Shown: positions 1 to 5,787 of the stretch, one piece after another
Position numbering within the stretch: position 1 is the first letter of the stretch
Layout: the number at the start of each line of letters is the position of its first letter
NCBI GenBank assembly: GCA_018055565.1
Contig: JAGPHI010000057.1
Coordinates: 1 to 6,416, forward strand
Length of the DNA: 6,416 nt
Reading direction: 5' to 3'
Origin: Oscillospiraceae bacterium
Lineage (GTDB): Bacteria; Bacillota; Clostridia; Oscillospirales; Ruminococcaceae
The notes under the pieces: generated by a model
Seen by the model: only the letters and a program-made list of their open reading frames with translations
Databases searched by the model: none
What the model was told of the DNA's origin: nothing
Made by a program: the position numbers and the translations under genes

Positions 1-7
1 CCAGTTT

Positions 8-29
8 TGTCAATTTTATTTCAAATAAA
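8..29 (-). promoter_or_regulatory. Possible -35 box with A/T-rich upstream palindrome, cut by the window edge
   Basis: On the minus strand a perfect TTGACA lies at 13-8, so a matching -10 would fall beyond base 1, outside the window. Directly upstream is the palindrome TTTATTT-C-AAATAAA (15-29 on the plus strand). It could act as an UP-like A/T-rich element or an operator. This would be the promoter of a minus-strand gene to the left. The -10 half cannot be seen, so this is a suggestion only. Confidence 0.3.
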
Positions 30-78
30 TGTCATATTGCCGAAAAAAAGTTTCCGTTCTTGTGAAAGCCCGACAAAG

Positions 79-187
79 ACGGCCAAAATTCTGTGCGCGG
101 GCGCAAATCGCCTTATGCACTGCACAGGCTAAAGATGCCGTTTGCGCTTGCTTTCGCGCGCCAAACCCATAAGGCCGTTTTAGCCTG
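79..187 (-). repeat. Cluster of nested and crossing inverted repeats
   Basis: Several arms pair: CAGGCTAAA (125-133) with TTTAGCCTG (179-187), GCCTTATG (110-117) with CATAAGGC (168-175), ACGGCC (79-84) with GGCCGT (173-178), and CTGTGC (91-96) with GCACAG (122-127) around a GGCG/CGCC hairpin (100-103, 109-112). The 110-117/168-175 and 125-133/179-187 pairings cross, so they are either alternative folds or a pseudoknot. Function is unknown. The density of arms suggests a structured RNA or a degenerate palindromic repeat. Confidence 0.4.
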
Positions 188-200
188 CGCGCTGCAATAG

Positions 201-241
201 CAAAGGGGCTTGCCCCGCGTAAAAGCAGGCAAACCCCTTTG
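201..241 (-). repeat. Strong 13-bp imperfect hairpin without U tract
   Basis: CAAAGGGG (201-208) pairs with CCCCTTTG (234-241). After a single C/A mismatch, TTGCC (210-214) pairs with GGCAA (228-232), leaving a 13-nt loop. On the minus strand the stem is followed by CTATTGCAGC, so it is not a canonical intrinsic terminator. It could be a 3' stabilising hairpin, a Rho-assisted end, or a dispersed palindromic repeat. A TATAAT box lies just upstream on the minus strand (245-250). Confidence 0.5.
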
Positions 242-251
242 ATTATTATAT

Positions 252-325
252 GGTATCGCGGCTTTGCATATCTTAGCATTTGCATACGGTGCAAGGCATA
301 TGCCAAATGAGCCGCAGCATTTACC
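252..325 (-). ncRNA. Stacked stem-loop in the 3' UTR of the GGDEF-EAL gene
   Basis: Eight bases after the stop codon the minus-strand transcript can form a three-tier stem. GGTA (325-322) pairs with TACC (255-252). GCGGCT (315-310) pairs with AGCCGC (263-258). Directly stacked on it, CATTTGGCATA (309-299) pairs with TATGCAAATG (286-277) through ten pairs with one bulged G, closing a 12-nt loop. The octamer TTTGCATA is also repeated on the plus strand at 263-270 and 279-286. It does not match a riboswitch I recognise. A structured 3' UTR element or a palindromic repeat are both possible. Confidence 0.4.
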
Positions 326-332
326 GCGAACG

Positions 333-1718
333 CTAGTTAATCAGCGCTTCAAATTCCTTGTTAGAAATGGGCTTTGAGAAATAGTATCCCTTGCCGTTTT
401 CGCAGCCATAGCGGCGCACGGTATTTGCCTGTGCCTCTGTTTCAATGTTTACCACAATCACTTTGATGCCAAGCGCTTTCGTCAGCTCTAAAAAGGCGCG
501 GATAAACAATTCTTCGCTTTTATTTTCACGCCGCGTTTCAAAGAAATGATAGTCCATTTTAATGGCATCCAGCGGCAGCTGGCGCAAAAGGCCAACGGCA
601 AATGCATCGTCCGCGGCAAATTTATCCATAGACAGGGTAAAGCCGTGGCGGTGCAAATCGTTCATCATTTCCACAAAGTGATCGCTTTCTTCAAACAGCA
701 CGGTGCGCTCGGGCAGTTCCAGCTCTAAAAGCACGGGCGGAATATTATATTGCCGCACCAGCGCCACAATGCGCTCGGTAAAATCGGGGCGATGCAAATT
801 CATCTTTGAAAGATTGACGGTGATGGGCACGGTTAAAATGCCATCATCCAGCCACGACTGGATTTTTTTGCACGCCTCTTCCACCATATAGAAATCTAGC
901 TCACAGGTGTTGCCCATACTGTCCAGCACCGGAATAAACTGGGCCGGCATCAAAAGGCCGCGCGTGGGATGTTGCCAGCGGCTTAATACCTCTGCGCCCA
1001 CAATTGCGCCCGTTTGTAAATTGTAAATAGGCTGATAATACGGCACAAACTCGCGATTTTTTAATGCGGATTTTACGTCGTGCGCCAAACTTTCGTAAAC
1101 GCTCCAATCGGGTTTATCTTGTTTGTCCAGCACAATATGGCTAAAGCCCGCGCGCAGCGCTGTATTGATATAATCCATAATGGATTCCAGCGTAGCGTTG
1201 CCATCCTCTTTGTCTGATAAAAAATACACCCCATAGGATAACGAAAAATAATAGGAATACGGGATGCCCTTTTCCTCAATTTTCACCTGCTGCAATACTG
1301 ATAAAAAGGTTTTAAGCGAGGACAAAAACGCATCGTGATCCTCGGCAGGCACCAAGATGATCATGTGGTTAAACGCAAAGCGATATGCGGTGCCCTCGCG
1401 CTCTTTTGCATAGTTTTCAAGCGGACGGCAAAAGCGTTTGAGCATCTTGTCGCCCATCACAAGGCCAAACAAGCTGTATAAATCCTGAAAACGGTTCAGC
1501 TTAATGCTCACCATTGCCAAGCTTTCGCGCTTTTTCAGCGCCGCAAAATCTCTTTTCAGGGCCTCTTGATTGGCAAGGCCCGTCAAACGGTCATGATGGA
1601 TAAAATGTTCCTGCTTGTTTTGGCATTCCGTCTGCTTTTTGCGCATCAGCAGCAAAAGCACCACCAGCGCCCCGCAAAGCAAAAGGCATACAACGGCAAA
1701 GAGTATGGTAACGATCAT
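333..1718 (-). CDS. Membrane-anchored GGDEF-EAL protein with degenerate active sites
   Basis: A 461-residue cyclic-di-GMP-type protein. Residues 2-25 form one hydrophobic membrane segment followed by RKK, so the rest is probably cytoplasmic. A GGDEF domain spans about 38-200: HDRLTGLAN (42-50) is intact, but the signature reads AFNHM (115-119) and no RxxD I-site precedes it, so cyclase activity is unlikely. The EAL domain spans about 212-461 with E243-V-L, N302, E334, D365 and K387 kept. The DDFG loop reads DKFA (365-368), and the general-base Glu of EGVE is Val (V423; N424-I-E426 follows). By comparison with RocR-type enzymes, phosphodiesterase activity is probably lost. The start at 1718 is chosen because AAAGGA lies 6 nt upstream; an in-frame ATG at 1790 would overlap the preceding gene and lacks the site. 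It lies 20 nt after the FapA-family gene, so the two are probably co-transcribed. The likely role is c-di-GMP sensing or scaffolding (inference). Confidence 0.93.
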   Translation of the reverse strand: MIVTILFAVVCLLLCGALVVLLLLMRKKQTECQNKQEHFIHHDRLTGLANQEALKRDFAALKKRESLAMVSIKLNRFQDLYSLFGLVMGDKMLKRFCRPLENYAKEREGTAYRFAFNHMIILVPAEDHDAFLSSLKTFLSVLQQVKIEEKGIPYSYYFSLSYGVYFLSDKEDGNATLESIMDYINTALRAGFSHIVLDKQDKPDWSVYESLAHDVKSALKNREFVPYYQPIYNLQTGAIVGAEVLSRWQHPTRGLLMPAQFIPVLDSMGNTCELDFYMVEEACKKIQSWLDDGILTVPITVNLSKMNLHRPDFTERIVALVRQYNIPPVLLELELPERTVLFEESDHFVEMMNDLHRHGFTLSMDKFAADDAFAVGLLRQLPLDAIKMDYHFFETRRENKSEELFIRAFLELTKALGIKVIVVNIETEAQANTVRRYGCENGKGYYFSKPISNKEFEALIN

Positions 1719-1724
1719 GATCAA

Positions 1725-1730
1725 TCCTTT
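1725..1730 (-). promoter_or_regulatory. Shine-Dalgarno site fixing the GGDEF-EAL start
   Basis: AAAGGA on the minus strand, 6 nt before the ATG at 1718-1716. It sits in the 20-nt gap after the FapA-family stop codon and decides against the upstream in-frame ATG at 1790, which would add 24 non-conserved residues before the membrane segment. Confidence 0.8.
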
Positions 1731-1738
1731 CAAGATGC

Positions 1739-3412
1739 TTACAGCTGCGAGCGAAAAATGACCTTGTCTGCCGATTTTTGCAGCGTGCAATTATCGCGCA
1801 ATTGCATATTTTTGAGCAGCGCTCCATCAATGTTGATGCTAACGTTTGCAAACATGCTCTCGCGTGTTTCCACATAACGCTGGTAGTCGCGCTGTTCTTT
1901 TGTTTGGGCATTTTGCTTTTCCAGCCGGGTGATAGCGCGCTCCATACGGATTTTGGTTACAATCGCGCGCGTAAGCATCGTTTCCATCGCAAGCTTGTCA
2001 ATTTTCGATACCGCCGCAAATTCAGCCGAGGCCAAAAGATTGACAATGCTTTCTTTGTATTTGGCAATTTTCAGCATATTGCCCGCCTTAATTTTCCCAA
2101 AGGTGTCGGGGTCGCGCACTACAATGGCGGTGGGCACATTGGATTCATTGCCAATGCGCTGCGCCTGCACCGTTTCGCCCGCTGTGCAAGTGCCGCCCAC
2201 GATGCAGCCGTTACGGCCAAAGGCCATCACCGATGTTTCGCTTTCCACGCGCGAATTCATGAGAACATCGGCATAAATATTGTTTTTGGCGCGCACGCGC
2301 GCGTTTTCGGCAAAAAAGACGCGGATGCTGCCGCCAGCCTCCATAAGGCCTGTTTCTTGCCCTTTCATGCCCCCGCAAATAACGATATTGCCGCCCGCCA
2401 CAAGCGTTGCATTTTCTGCAACGCCATCGATATTAATGTCGCCGCCCGCGCGCACCGAAAAGCCGCTTTGCACATCGCCTTTCACGTGCACCGTGCCCAC
2501 AAATAAGATATTGCCTGTAGCGGCATCCACATTTTCTACTTCTAATACGCGGCTAACCATTACGCGGTTTCCGCGCAAGAACACCTGCCCGTCACACGAG
2601 GCAAAAACGCGCGTTTTATCGTCTGACAGAACCGTATTTGCGCCGCACACAAGGTCGGCCGGTTTGCCAACGCGCCCAAGCACCATTTCGCCGCGTACGG
2701 AATAGCCCGCCTCGCCCACCGTGGCGGGAAACAGCGTGCACAGCAAATCGCCTTGTTTCACGTTTTTGGCGTATTCCAGCGATTTGTAATCGGCAACGCC
2801 GTTTTTGTCAATCTTGGGTGCTAAATCAAATCGTGGCTCAAACTGGTATTCCAAATGCCCGTCTTCGCCGTTAATTGGCGCTTTGCCCTGCGCAATTTTA
2901 AATTTGCGCGCATATACGGGGTTTTGCGCTAAACGCGCAACGTATTCATCTTTAATGCCGCGCGTTACACCGCGGCGCGCAAGCGCATTGCGGATATCCT
3001 CTTCTGTGGGAGAGGGCATACCCATTGGCGGCTCGGAAAGCTCTATATGCGCTTCTACAAATAAATCGTCGAAGCTAATGCGCACCAGCAGTTCACCGGG
3101 TGTAGGCTCTGCAAGCGGCGTCACGCTTTCCGAAAGCGCTTCGGCTTCGCGCTGGGCGCGCTCTTCTTCCTCCATCATGCTGATCATGCTGGCTTGCATC
3201 GTGGTAACAAGCTCATGCGCCAAAAGCACCTGCGTGGTCAGTGCTTCCATATCCATTTCGCACACTTCGTTAAGGTCAAGCCCCATTAAAGTAGGGTCTG
3301 CCAGCTGATGCGCCAGCACAGATTTAGAATAATTCAGCGGCAGGTTTTCGCGCATAAAGGGGTCGCTTAAAATATCTTCAACCCGAATAGAATCCTGTGC
3401 GTTCAGCGCCAT
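1739..3412 (-). CDS. FapA (DUF342) family beta-helix protein
   Basis: A 557-residue protein of the FapA/DUF342 family, named for a polar flagellar-assembly regulator in Vibrio but widespread in Bacillota, where its role is mostly unknown. Residues 1-105 are a family-atypical, acidic, helical leader (EEEERAQREAEAL at 81-93). The conserved N-terminal part spans about 107-290, with FDLAPKID (195-202), GYSVRGE (236-242) and ASCDGQVF (271-278). Glycine-spaced beta-helix turns follow at about 300-425 (VKGDVQSG, RAGGDINIDG, VAGGNIVICGG, EAGGSIRV), ending in RIGNE (419-423). A charged, probably coiled-coil helix covers about 470-520, and a short beta tail closes the protein. There is no signal peptide or membrane segment, so it is probably cytoplasmic. 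The ATG at 3412 has an AGGAAGG site 8 nt upstream and a good promoter beyond it. It is first in a two-gene operon with the GGDEF-EAL protein, which suggests a shared function, perhaps c-di-GMP-linked surface or motility control (inference). No flagellar gene is visible. Confidence 0.93.
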   Translation of the reverse strand: MALNAQDSIRVEDILSDPFMRENLPLNYSKSVLAHQLADPTLMGLDLNEVCEMDMEALTTQVLLAHELVTTMQASMISMMEEEERAQREAEALSESVTPLAEPTPGELLVRISFDDLFVEAHIELSEPPMGMPSPTEEDIRNALARRGVTRGIKDEYVARLAQNPVYARKFKIAQGKAPINGEDGHLEYQFEPRFDLAPKIDKNGVADYKSLEYAKNVKQGDLLCTLFPATVGEAGYSVRGEMVLGRVGKPADLVCGANTVLSDDKTRVFASCDGQVFLRGNRVMVSRVLEVENVDAATGNILFVGTVHVKGDVQSGFSVRAGGDINIDGVAENATLVAGGNIVICGGMKGQETGLMEAGGSIRVFFAENARVRAKNNIYADVLMNSRVESETSVMAFGRNGCIVGGTCTAGETVQAQRIGNESNVPTAIVVRDPDTFGKIKAGNMLKIAKYKESIVNLLASAEFAAVSKIDKLAMETMLTRAIVTKIRMERAITRLEKQNAQTKEQRDYQRYVETRESMFANVSINIDGALLKNMQLRDNCTLQKSADKVIFRSQL

Positions 3413-3420
3413 TTCTTGTT

Positions 3421-3427
3421 CCTTCCT
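3421..3427 (-). promoter_or_regulatory. Ribosome binding site of the FapA-family gene
   Basis: AGGAAGG on the minus strand, 8 nt before the ATG at 3412-3410. It supports the chosen start. Confidence 0.8.
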
Positions 3428-3458
3428 GCGGCATGCGCGTATATTTGCTATCGTTTTA

Positions 3459-3483
3459 ACTTGTGCTTACCCCGCGGACAAGT
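3459..3483 (-). promoter_or_regulatory. Inverted repeat in the FapA operon leader
   Basis: ACTTGT (3459-3464) and ACAAGT (3478-3483) are separated by 13 bp that include CCGCGG (3472-3477). It lies roughly 12-36 nt downstream of the start point predicted from the promoter at 3502-3530. It could be an operator placed after the promoter or a leader stem-loop. It matches no known site that I recognise. Confidence 0.4.
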
Positions 3484-3501
3484 AATCATCATATATTGCT
3501 T

Positions 3502-3530
3502 ATCATACCATAATTCAGCATATTTTGCAA
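3502..3530 (-). promoter_or_regulatory. Sigma-A type promoter of the FapA / GGDEF-EAL operon
   Basis: On the minus strand, TTGCAA (3530-3525) and TATGAT (3507-3502) are separated by exactly 17 bp, and TGG immediately before the -10 makes it an extended -10. Transcription should start near 3495, giving a leader of about 80 nt before the ATG at 3412. It lies after the terminator of the preceding operon, as expected for a separate unit. The spacing and both boxes support housekeeping-sigma control rather than a flagellar sigma factor. Confidence 0.65.
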
Positions 3531-3553
3531 CATTCGGGCGCTGCGGCTTTTTT

Positions 3554-3597
3554 GCGGTTTTTTGGGATTTTTTAAAAGTCAAAAAAGAAAAAACCGC
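3554..3597. repeat. A/T-rich imperfect palindrome overlapping the terminator
   Basis: GCGGTTTTTT (3554-3563) is perfectly complementary to AAAAAACCGC (3588-3597). Inside it, TTTTTT (3568-3573) pairs with AAAAAA (3581-3586), leaving GGGA opposite a single G and a 7-nt loop. The right arm shares bases with the terminator T tract and stem, so the two folds exclude each other. It would form only in transcripts reading past the terminator, or in the opposite direction. Confidence 0.5.
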
Positions 3598-3624
3598 CCT
3601 TTTAAGCGTGACTTAAAAGGGCGG
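3581..3624 (-). terminator. Rho-independent terminator of the flavoenzyme operon
   Basis: CCGCCCTTTTAAG (3594-3606) and CTTAAAAGGGCGG (3612-3624) form a perfect 13-bp stem with a 5-nt loop. On the minus strand it is followed by TTTTTTCTTTTTT (3593-3581). It lies about 40 nt after the stop codon of the AGPS-family gene and separates the two operons. Confidence 0.93.
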
Positions 3625-3664
3625 CCAAACGTGCAATTTTGCCTGTTATTCATTTTCTAAGCGC

Positions 3665-5398
3665 TTATGCATTTTTTACAAAATGCTTTTCCTCTTGCGG
3701 CGTGTCAAGGCCCAGTGTGCCGCCTGGATTCATAATATTATCGGGGTCGAAATGCTTTTTCAGCGCGGTGATAATTTGATACTCGTTTTCGCCCACGCTG
3801 CCCTCAAGCCAGGGGCCAAACATTTTGCCGATGCCGTGATGATGGCTCATGGCGGCACCCGATTTTTGGATGGCATCTAAAATGCCTGCGTGATACGCCT
3901 TAAATTCAGCCGCATCCGAGCATTTTGTGATAAAAATAAAATACAAATTTGCGCCCTGCGGGTACACATGCGACATATGCGTCATGCAAATGGTATCGGG
4001 GCGGCTTTTGCAATAGGCACGCACGCTTTTGTGCACGGCAGACATATTGCTCCAGTTTACGCTGCATTCCATCGTGTCGGTGATAATGCCATAATCCTGC
4101 ATGGTATCGCGCAAATACGGGTCATCAAAGCGCCCTTTTTCCCATGATTTTGTTACATAGCCGGTAAGGCTCATGCCGCCATATTGCTTTGCCACGCGCT
4201 TTGCGTTTTTGGCACAATTTTTAGAAAACCCGTCCTCGCCGTTGGTAAAGCCCAAAAATAGGCACATCTCGCCTTCCTTAAAGCCGCGCAGCGAAAACAG
4301 CTTCATCAGCGGTGTTTCGTCCACGCCGTAAAGGCGCAGCATAATGCGCGTTTCCTCTGGGTCCGACAAACGGAACACCGAGGGATACCCCGCTTCGCTT
4401 TGCATAATATCCCGCGCGGCGGCCTGTGCCGTTTCAAAATCGCGGAACATAAACGAATAGCGGCGGATGGTTTCGGGCATATGGCGGAACACGCGCAGCG
4501 TTACATGTGTCAGCACGCCAAACGCGCCCTCGCCGCCCATCATAATTTGCCCGATATCCGGCCCCGTGGCCTTGCGCGGATAGGTATCTGTTTTGATATT
4601 GCCCACAGGCGTTGCATATTCCTGCCCCAAAACAATGTCAGAAATGCAGCCGTAATACGTCGAATTTTGCCCCGCGCCGCGTGTAACCACCCAGCCACCA
4701 ACCGAAGAATACTCAAAGCTTTGCGGGAAATGCCCGCAGGTGTACGCCCGCTTTGCGCCAAACAGCTTTTGCGCGTTATTTAAGGTTTCTTCCAGCTTTG
4801 GGCCACTCATGCCGGCCTGCACCGTGATGGTTTGGTCCATCTCGTTAAAGGCAATCACTTGATTAAAGCGCAGGCGCATATCCAGCGAAACGCCGCCCTT
4901 CATGCATTCCACCCCGCGAGTGACGGACGAGCCGCCGCCGTATACATACAGCGGAATTTTATTAGCAGCGCAATAGGCCACCACGGCTTCAATCTGCGCC
5001 TTTGATTCGGGATACAGCACGGCATCGGGCACGTTTTCTACCGTTTGGCCGCGCAAGCGCAAAATGTCGTACATGGTTTTGCCATAGGCAACCGAAAGGC
5101 GTGCGTAATCATCCGTGCGCACGTAGTCTGCGCCCATAATCTCGCGAAACGCATCCAGATTTTCCGCCGTCAGCGTTAAGGGAATGTCAAACTGCACCGC
5201 GTCAAAGCCCAAATTTTCTTTATAGCTTTCAAAATATGTATCATCTAAATGAAATGTTTCTTTTAGCATTTTGTACAGCGATTCCTTCGGCGGCTTGATG
5301 CGCGCCGCGTCGCCCCATTTAAAGATAGAGCGATACGAGTTTTCTGGAAATGCCTCGTTTACCCACTTGGGTTCAAAGCCCTTATACGGATGTGACAT
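3665..5398 (-). CDS. FAD-binding oxidase of the alkyldihydroxyacetonephosphate synthase (AGPS) family
   Basis: A 577-residue flavoprotein of the vanillyl-alcohol-oxidase fold. The PCMH-type FAD domain spans about 120-308: GGGSSVTRG (154-162), GHFPQSFEYSSVGGW (222-236), TGPDIG (278-283) and GGEGAFGVLT (288-297), all typical of AGPS. The C-terminal substrate domain has SHVYPQGANLYF (476-487, candidate active-site Tyr), SHHHGIGKM (518-526) with the AGPS HHH motif, and the closing DPDNIMNPGG (551-560). AGPS exchanges the acyl chain of acyl-DHAP for a fatty alcohol; in this anaerobic setting the substrate is unproven, and a phosphoglycerol or hydroxyacid oxidation is equally possible. No membrane segment or signal peptide, so probably cytoplasmic. 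The frame is open 64 codons further upstream into the preceding gene, but the ATG at 5398 has AGGAGG 7 nt before it, so that start is used. It follows the DUF1667 gene by 17 nt and ends before a strong terminator. Confidence 0.93.
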   Translation of the reverse strand: MSHPYKGFEPKWVNEAFPENSYRSIFKWGDAARIKPPKESLYKMLKETFHLDDTYFESYKENLGFDAVQFDIPLTLTAENLDAFREIMGADYVRTDDYARLSVAYGKTMYDILRLRGQTVENVPDAVLYPESKAQIEAVVAYCAANKIPLYVYGGGSSVTRGVECMKGGVSLDMRLRFNQVIAFNEMDQTITVQAGMSGPKLEETLNNAQKLFGAKRAYTCGHFPQSFEYSSVGGWVVTRGAGQNSTYYGCISDIVLGQEYATPVGNIKTDTYPRKATGPDIGQIMMGGEGAFGVLTHVTLRVFRHMPETIRRYSFMFRDFETAQAAARDIMQSEAGYPSVFRLSDPEETRIMLRLYGVDETPLMKLFSLRGFKEGEMCLFLGFTNGEDGFSKNCAKNAKRVAKQYGGMSLTGYVTKSWEKGRFDDPYLRDTMQDYGIITDTMECSVNWSNMSAVHKSVRAYCKSRPDTICMTHMSHVYPQGANLYFIFITKCSDAAEFKAYHAGILDAIQKSGAAMSHHHGIGKMFGPWLEGSVGENEYQIITALKKHFDPDNIMNPGGTLGLDTPQEEKHFVKNA

Positions 5399-5405
5399 AT
5401 TGTTT

Positions 5406-5411
5406 CCTCCT
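5406..5411 (-). promoter_or_regulatory. Shine-Dalgarno site fixing the AGPS-family start
   Basis: Perfect AGGAGG on the minus strand, 7 nt before the ATG at 5398-5396 and inside the 17-nt gap after the DUF1667 stop codon. It rules out the 64-codon upstream extension, which only reads the DUF1667 gene in another frame. Confidence 0.88.
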
Positions 5412-5415
5412 ATAT

Positions 5416-5757
5416 TTACGATACATTTTCGGTTGCAATTACGCGGCAGCCTGTGCCAAGCAAATCCTGCACCACCACATCGCCTGCGGCAAGCGGCTGC
5501 TCTACCACCACAGCGGCCAGTGCTTGCACCGCGTCGAAGATAAGGCCTTTTGGGATTTCGCCGTCCGTGCGCACTGCAAGCACAGGGCATTGCGCAAGCT
5601 TGGTTTTTACGGTGGTGGTTAAGCTGCGCATCGGCGCTTGCAGCTCCTGCTGCGCAAATGCCACGCCGCGCTTACAGCCTTGCCCCGACACCGTGCCGTC
5701 CTCGGCCACGTGCAGGCGGCATCCGTTTGGGCACACAATGCAAATCAGGTTTTTCAT
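5416..5757 (-). CDS. DUF1667 family small iron-sulfur protein
   Basis: A 113-residue protein of the DUF1667 family, usually found beside FAD-dependent oxidoreductases in anaerobic Bacillota and spirochaetes. Cysteines C6, C9, C13 and C28 (CIVCPNGC then GQGCKRG) have the spacing expected of a [4Fe-4S] ligand set near the N terminus. The C-terminal half (EIPKGLIFDAVQAL, then GDVVVQDLLGTGCRVIAT at 92-109) is the usual small domain of the family. It has no membrane segment. It most likely passes electrons to or from the adjacent flavoprotein, taking the place that GlpC-type subunits have in anaerobic glycerol-3-phosphate dehydrogenases (inference). The ATG at 5757 has AAGGA 10 nt upstream. It lies 30 nt after the oxidoreductase gene and 17 nt before the AGPS-family gene, so all three are probably one transcript. 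Confidence 0.92.
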   Translation of the reverse strand: MKNLICIVCPNGCRLHVAEDGTVSGQGCKRGVAFAQQELQAPMRSLTTTVKTKLAQCPVLAVRTDGEIPKGLIFDAVQALAAVVVEQPLAAGDVVVQDLLGTGCRVIATENVS

Positions 5758-5767
5758 GAAAGCTCAT

Positions 5768-5772
5768 TCCTT
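5768..5772 (-). promoter_or_regulatory. Ribosome binding site of the DUF1667 gene
   Basis: AAGGA on the minus strand, 10 nt before the ATG at 5757. Another ATG (5767-5765) lies between but is out of frame, so the start at 5757 is kept. The N-terminal cysteine cluster also begins only five residues later. Confidence 0.6.
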
Positions 5773-5787
5773 TCGCAAAGCAATTGT

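Larger units (their letters stand above)
1..332. other. Non-coding, structure-rich region downstream of the GGDEF-EAL gene
   Basis: No gene is supported here. The only sizeable open frame (minus strand, 306 down to 16) would start at TTG with no Shine-Dalgarno sequence. Its product is Arg/Ala/Cys-rich without a recognisable domain, so it is treated as non-coding. The stretch instead holds a composite stem-loop at 252-325, a strong hairpin at 201-241, several inverted repeats between 79 and 187, and a possible promoter edge at 8-29. A perfect TATAAT lies on the minus strand at 245-250 but lacks a good -35 box at the right distance. No U-tract terminator for the left-hand operon was found. Confidence 0.6.

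Noticed and set aside
201..241. Hairpin as a Rho-independent terminator
   Set aside because: No T run follows the stem on the minus strand; the plus side has only a mixed A/T stretch and no plus-strand gene to end.
245..250. Perfect TATAAT on the minus strand as a promoter
   Set aside because: No acceptable -35 hexamer 16-18 bp upstream, and no gene follows within the window.
16..306. 96-codon open frame on the minus strand
   Set aside because: TTG start, no Shine-Dalgarno site, Arg/Ala/Cys-rich product with no domain, and the frame runs through several strong hairpins.
1719..1790. 24-residue N-terminal extension of the GGDEF-EAL gene
   Set aside because: It overlaps the end of the FapA-family gene and has no ribosome binding site; the ATG at 1718 has one.
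1778..2506. Long plus-strand open frame (242 codons) opposite the FapA-family gene
   Set aside because: Its His/Ala/Arg-rich product is the antisense reading of the conserved beta-helix coding region, with no domain or start signal.
3658..3667. Palindrome TAAGCGCTTA at the AGPS-family stop codon
   Set aside because: Only 10 bp, overlapping the stop codon, with no further context; expected by chance.
5399..5590. 64-codon N-terminal extension of the AGPS-family gene
   Set aside because: It overlaps the DUF1667 gene in another frame, is Arg/Cys-rich, and the perfect AGGAGG before 5398 gives a better start.
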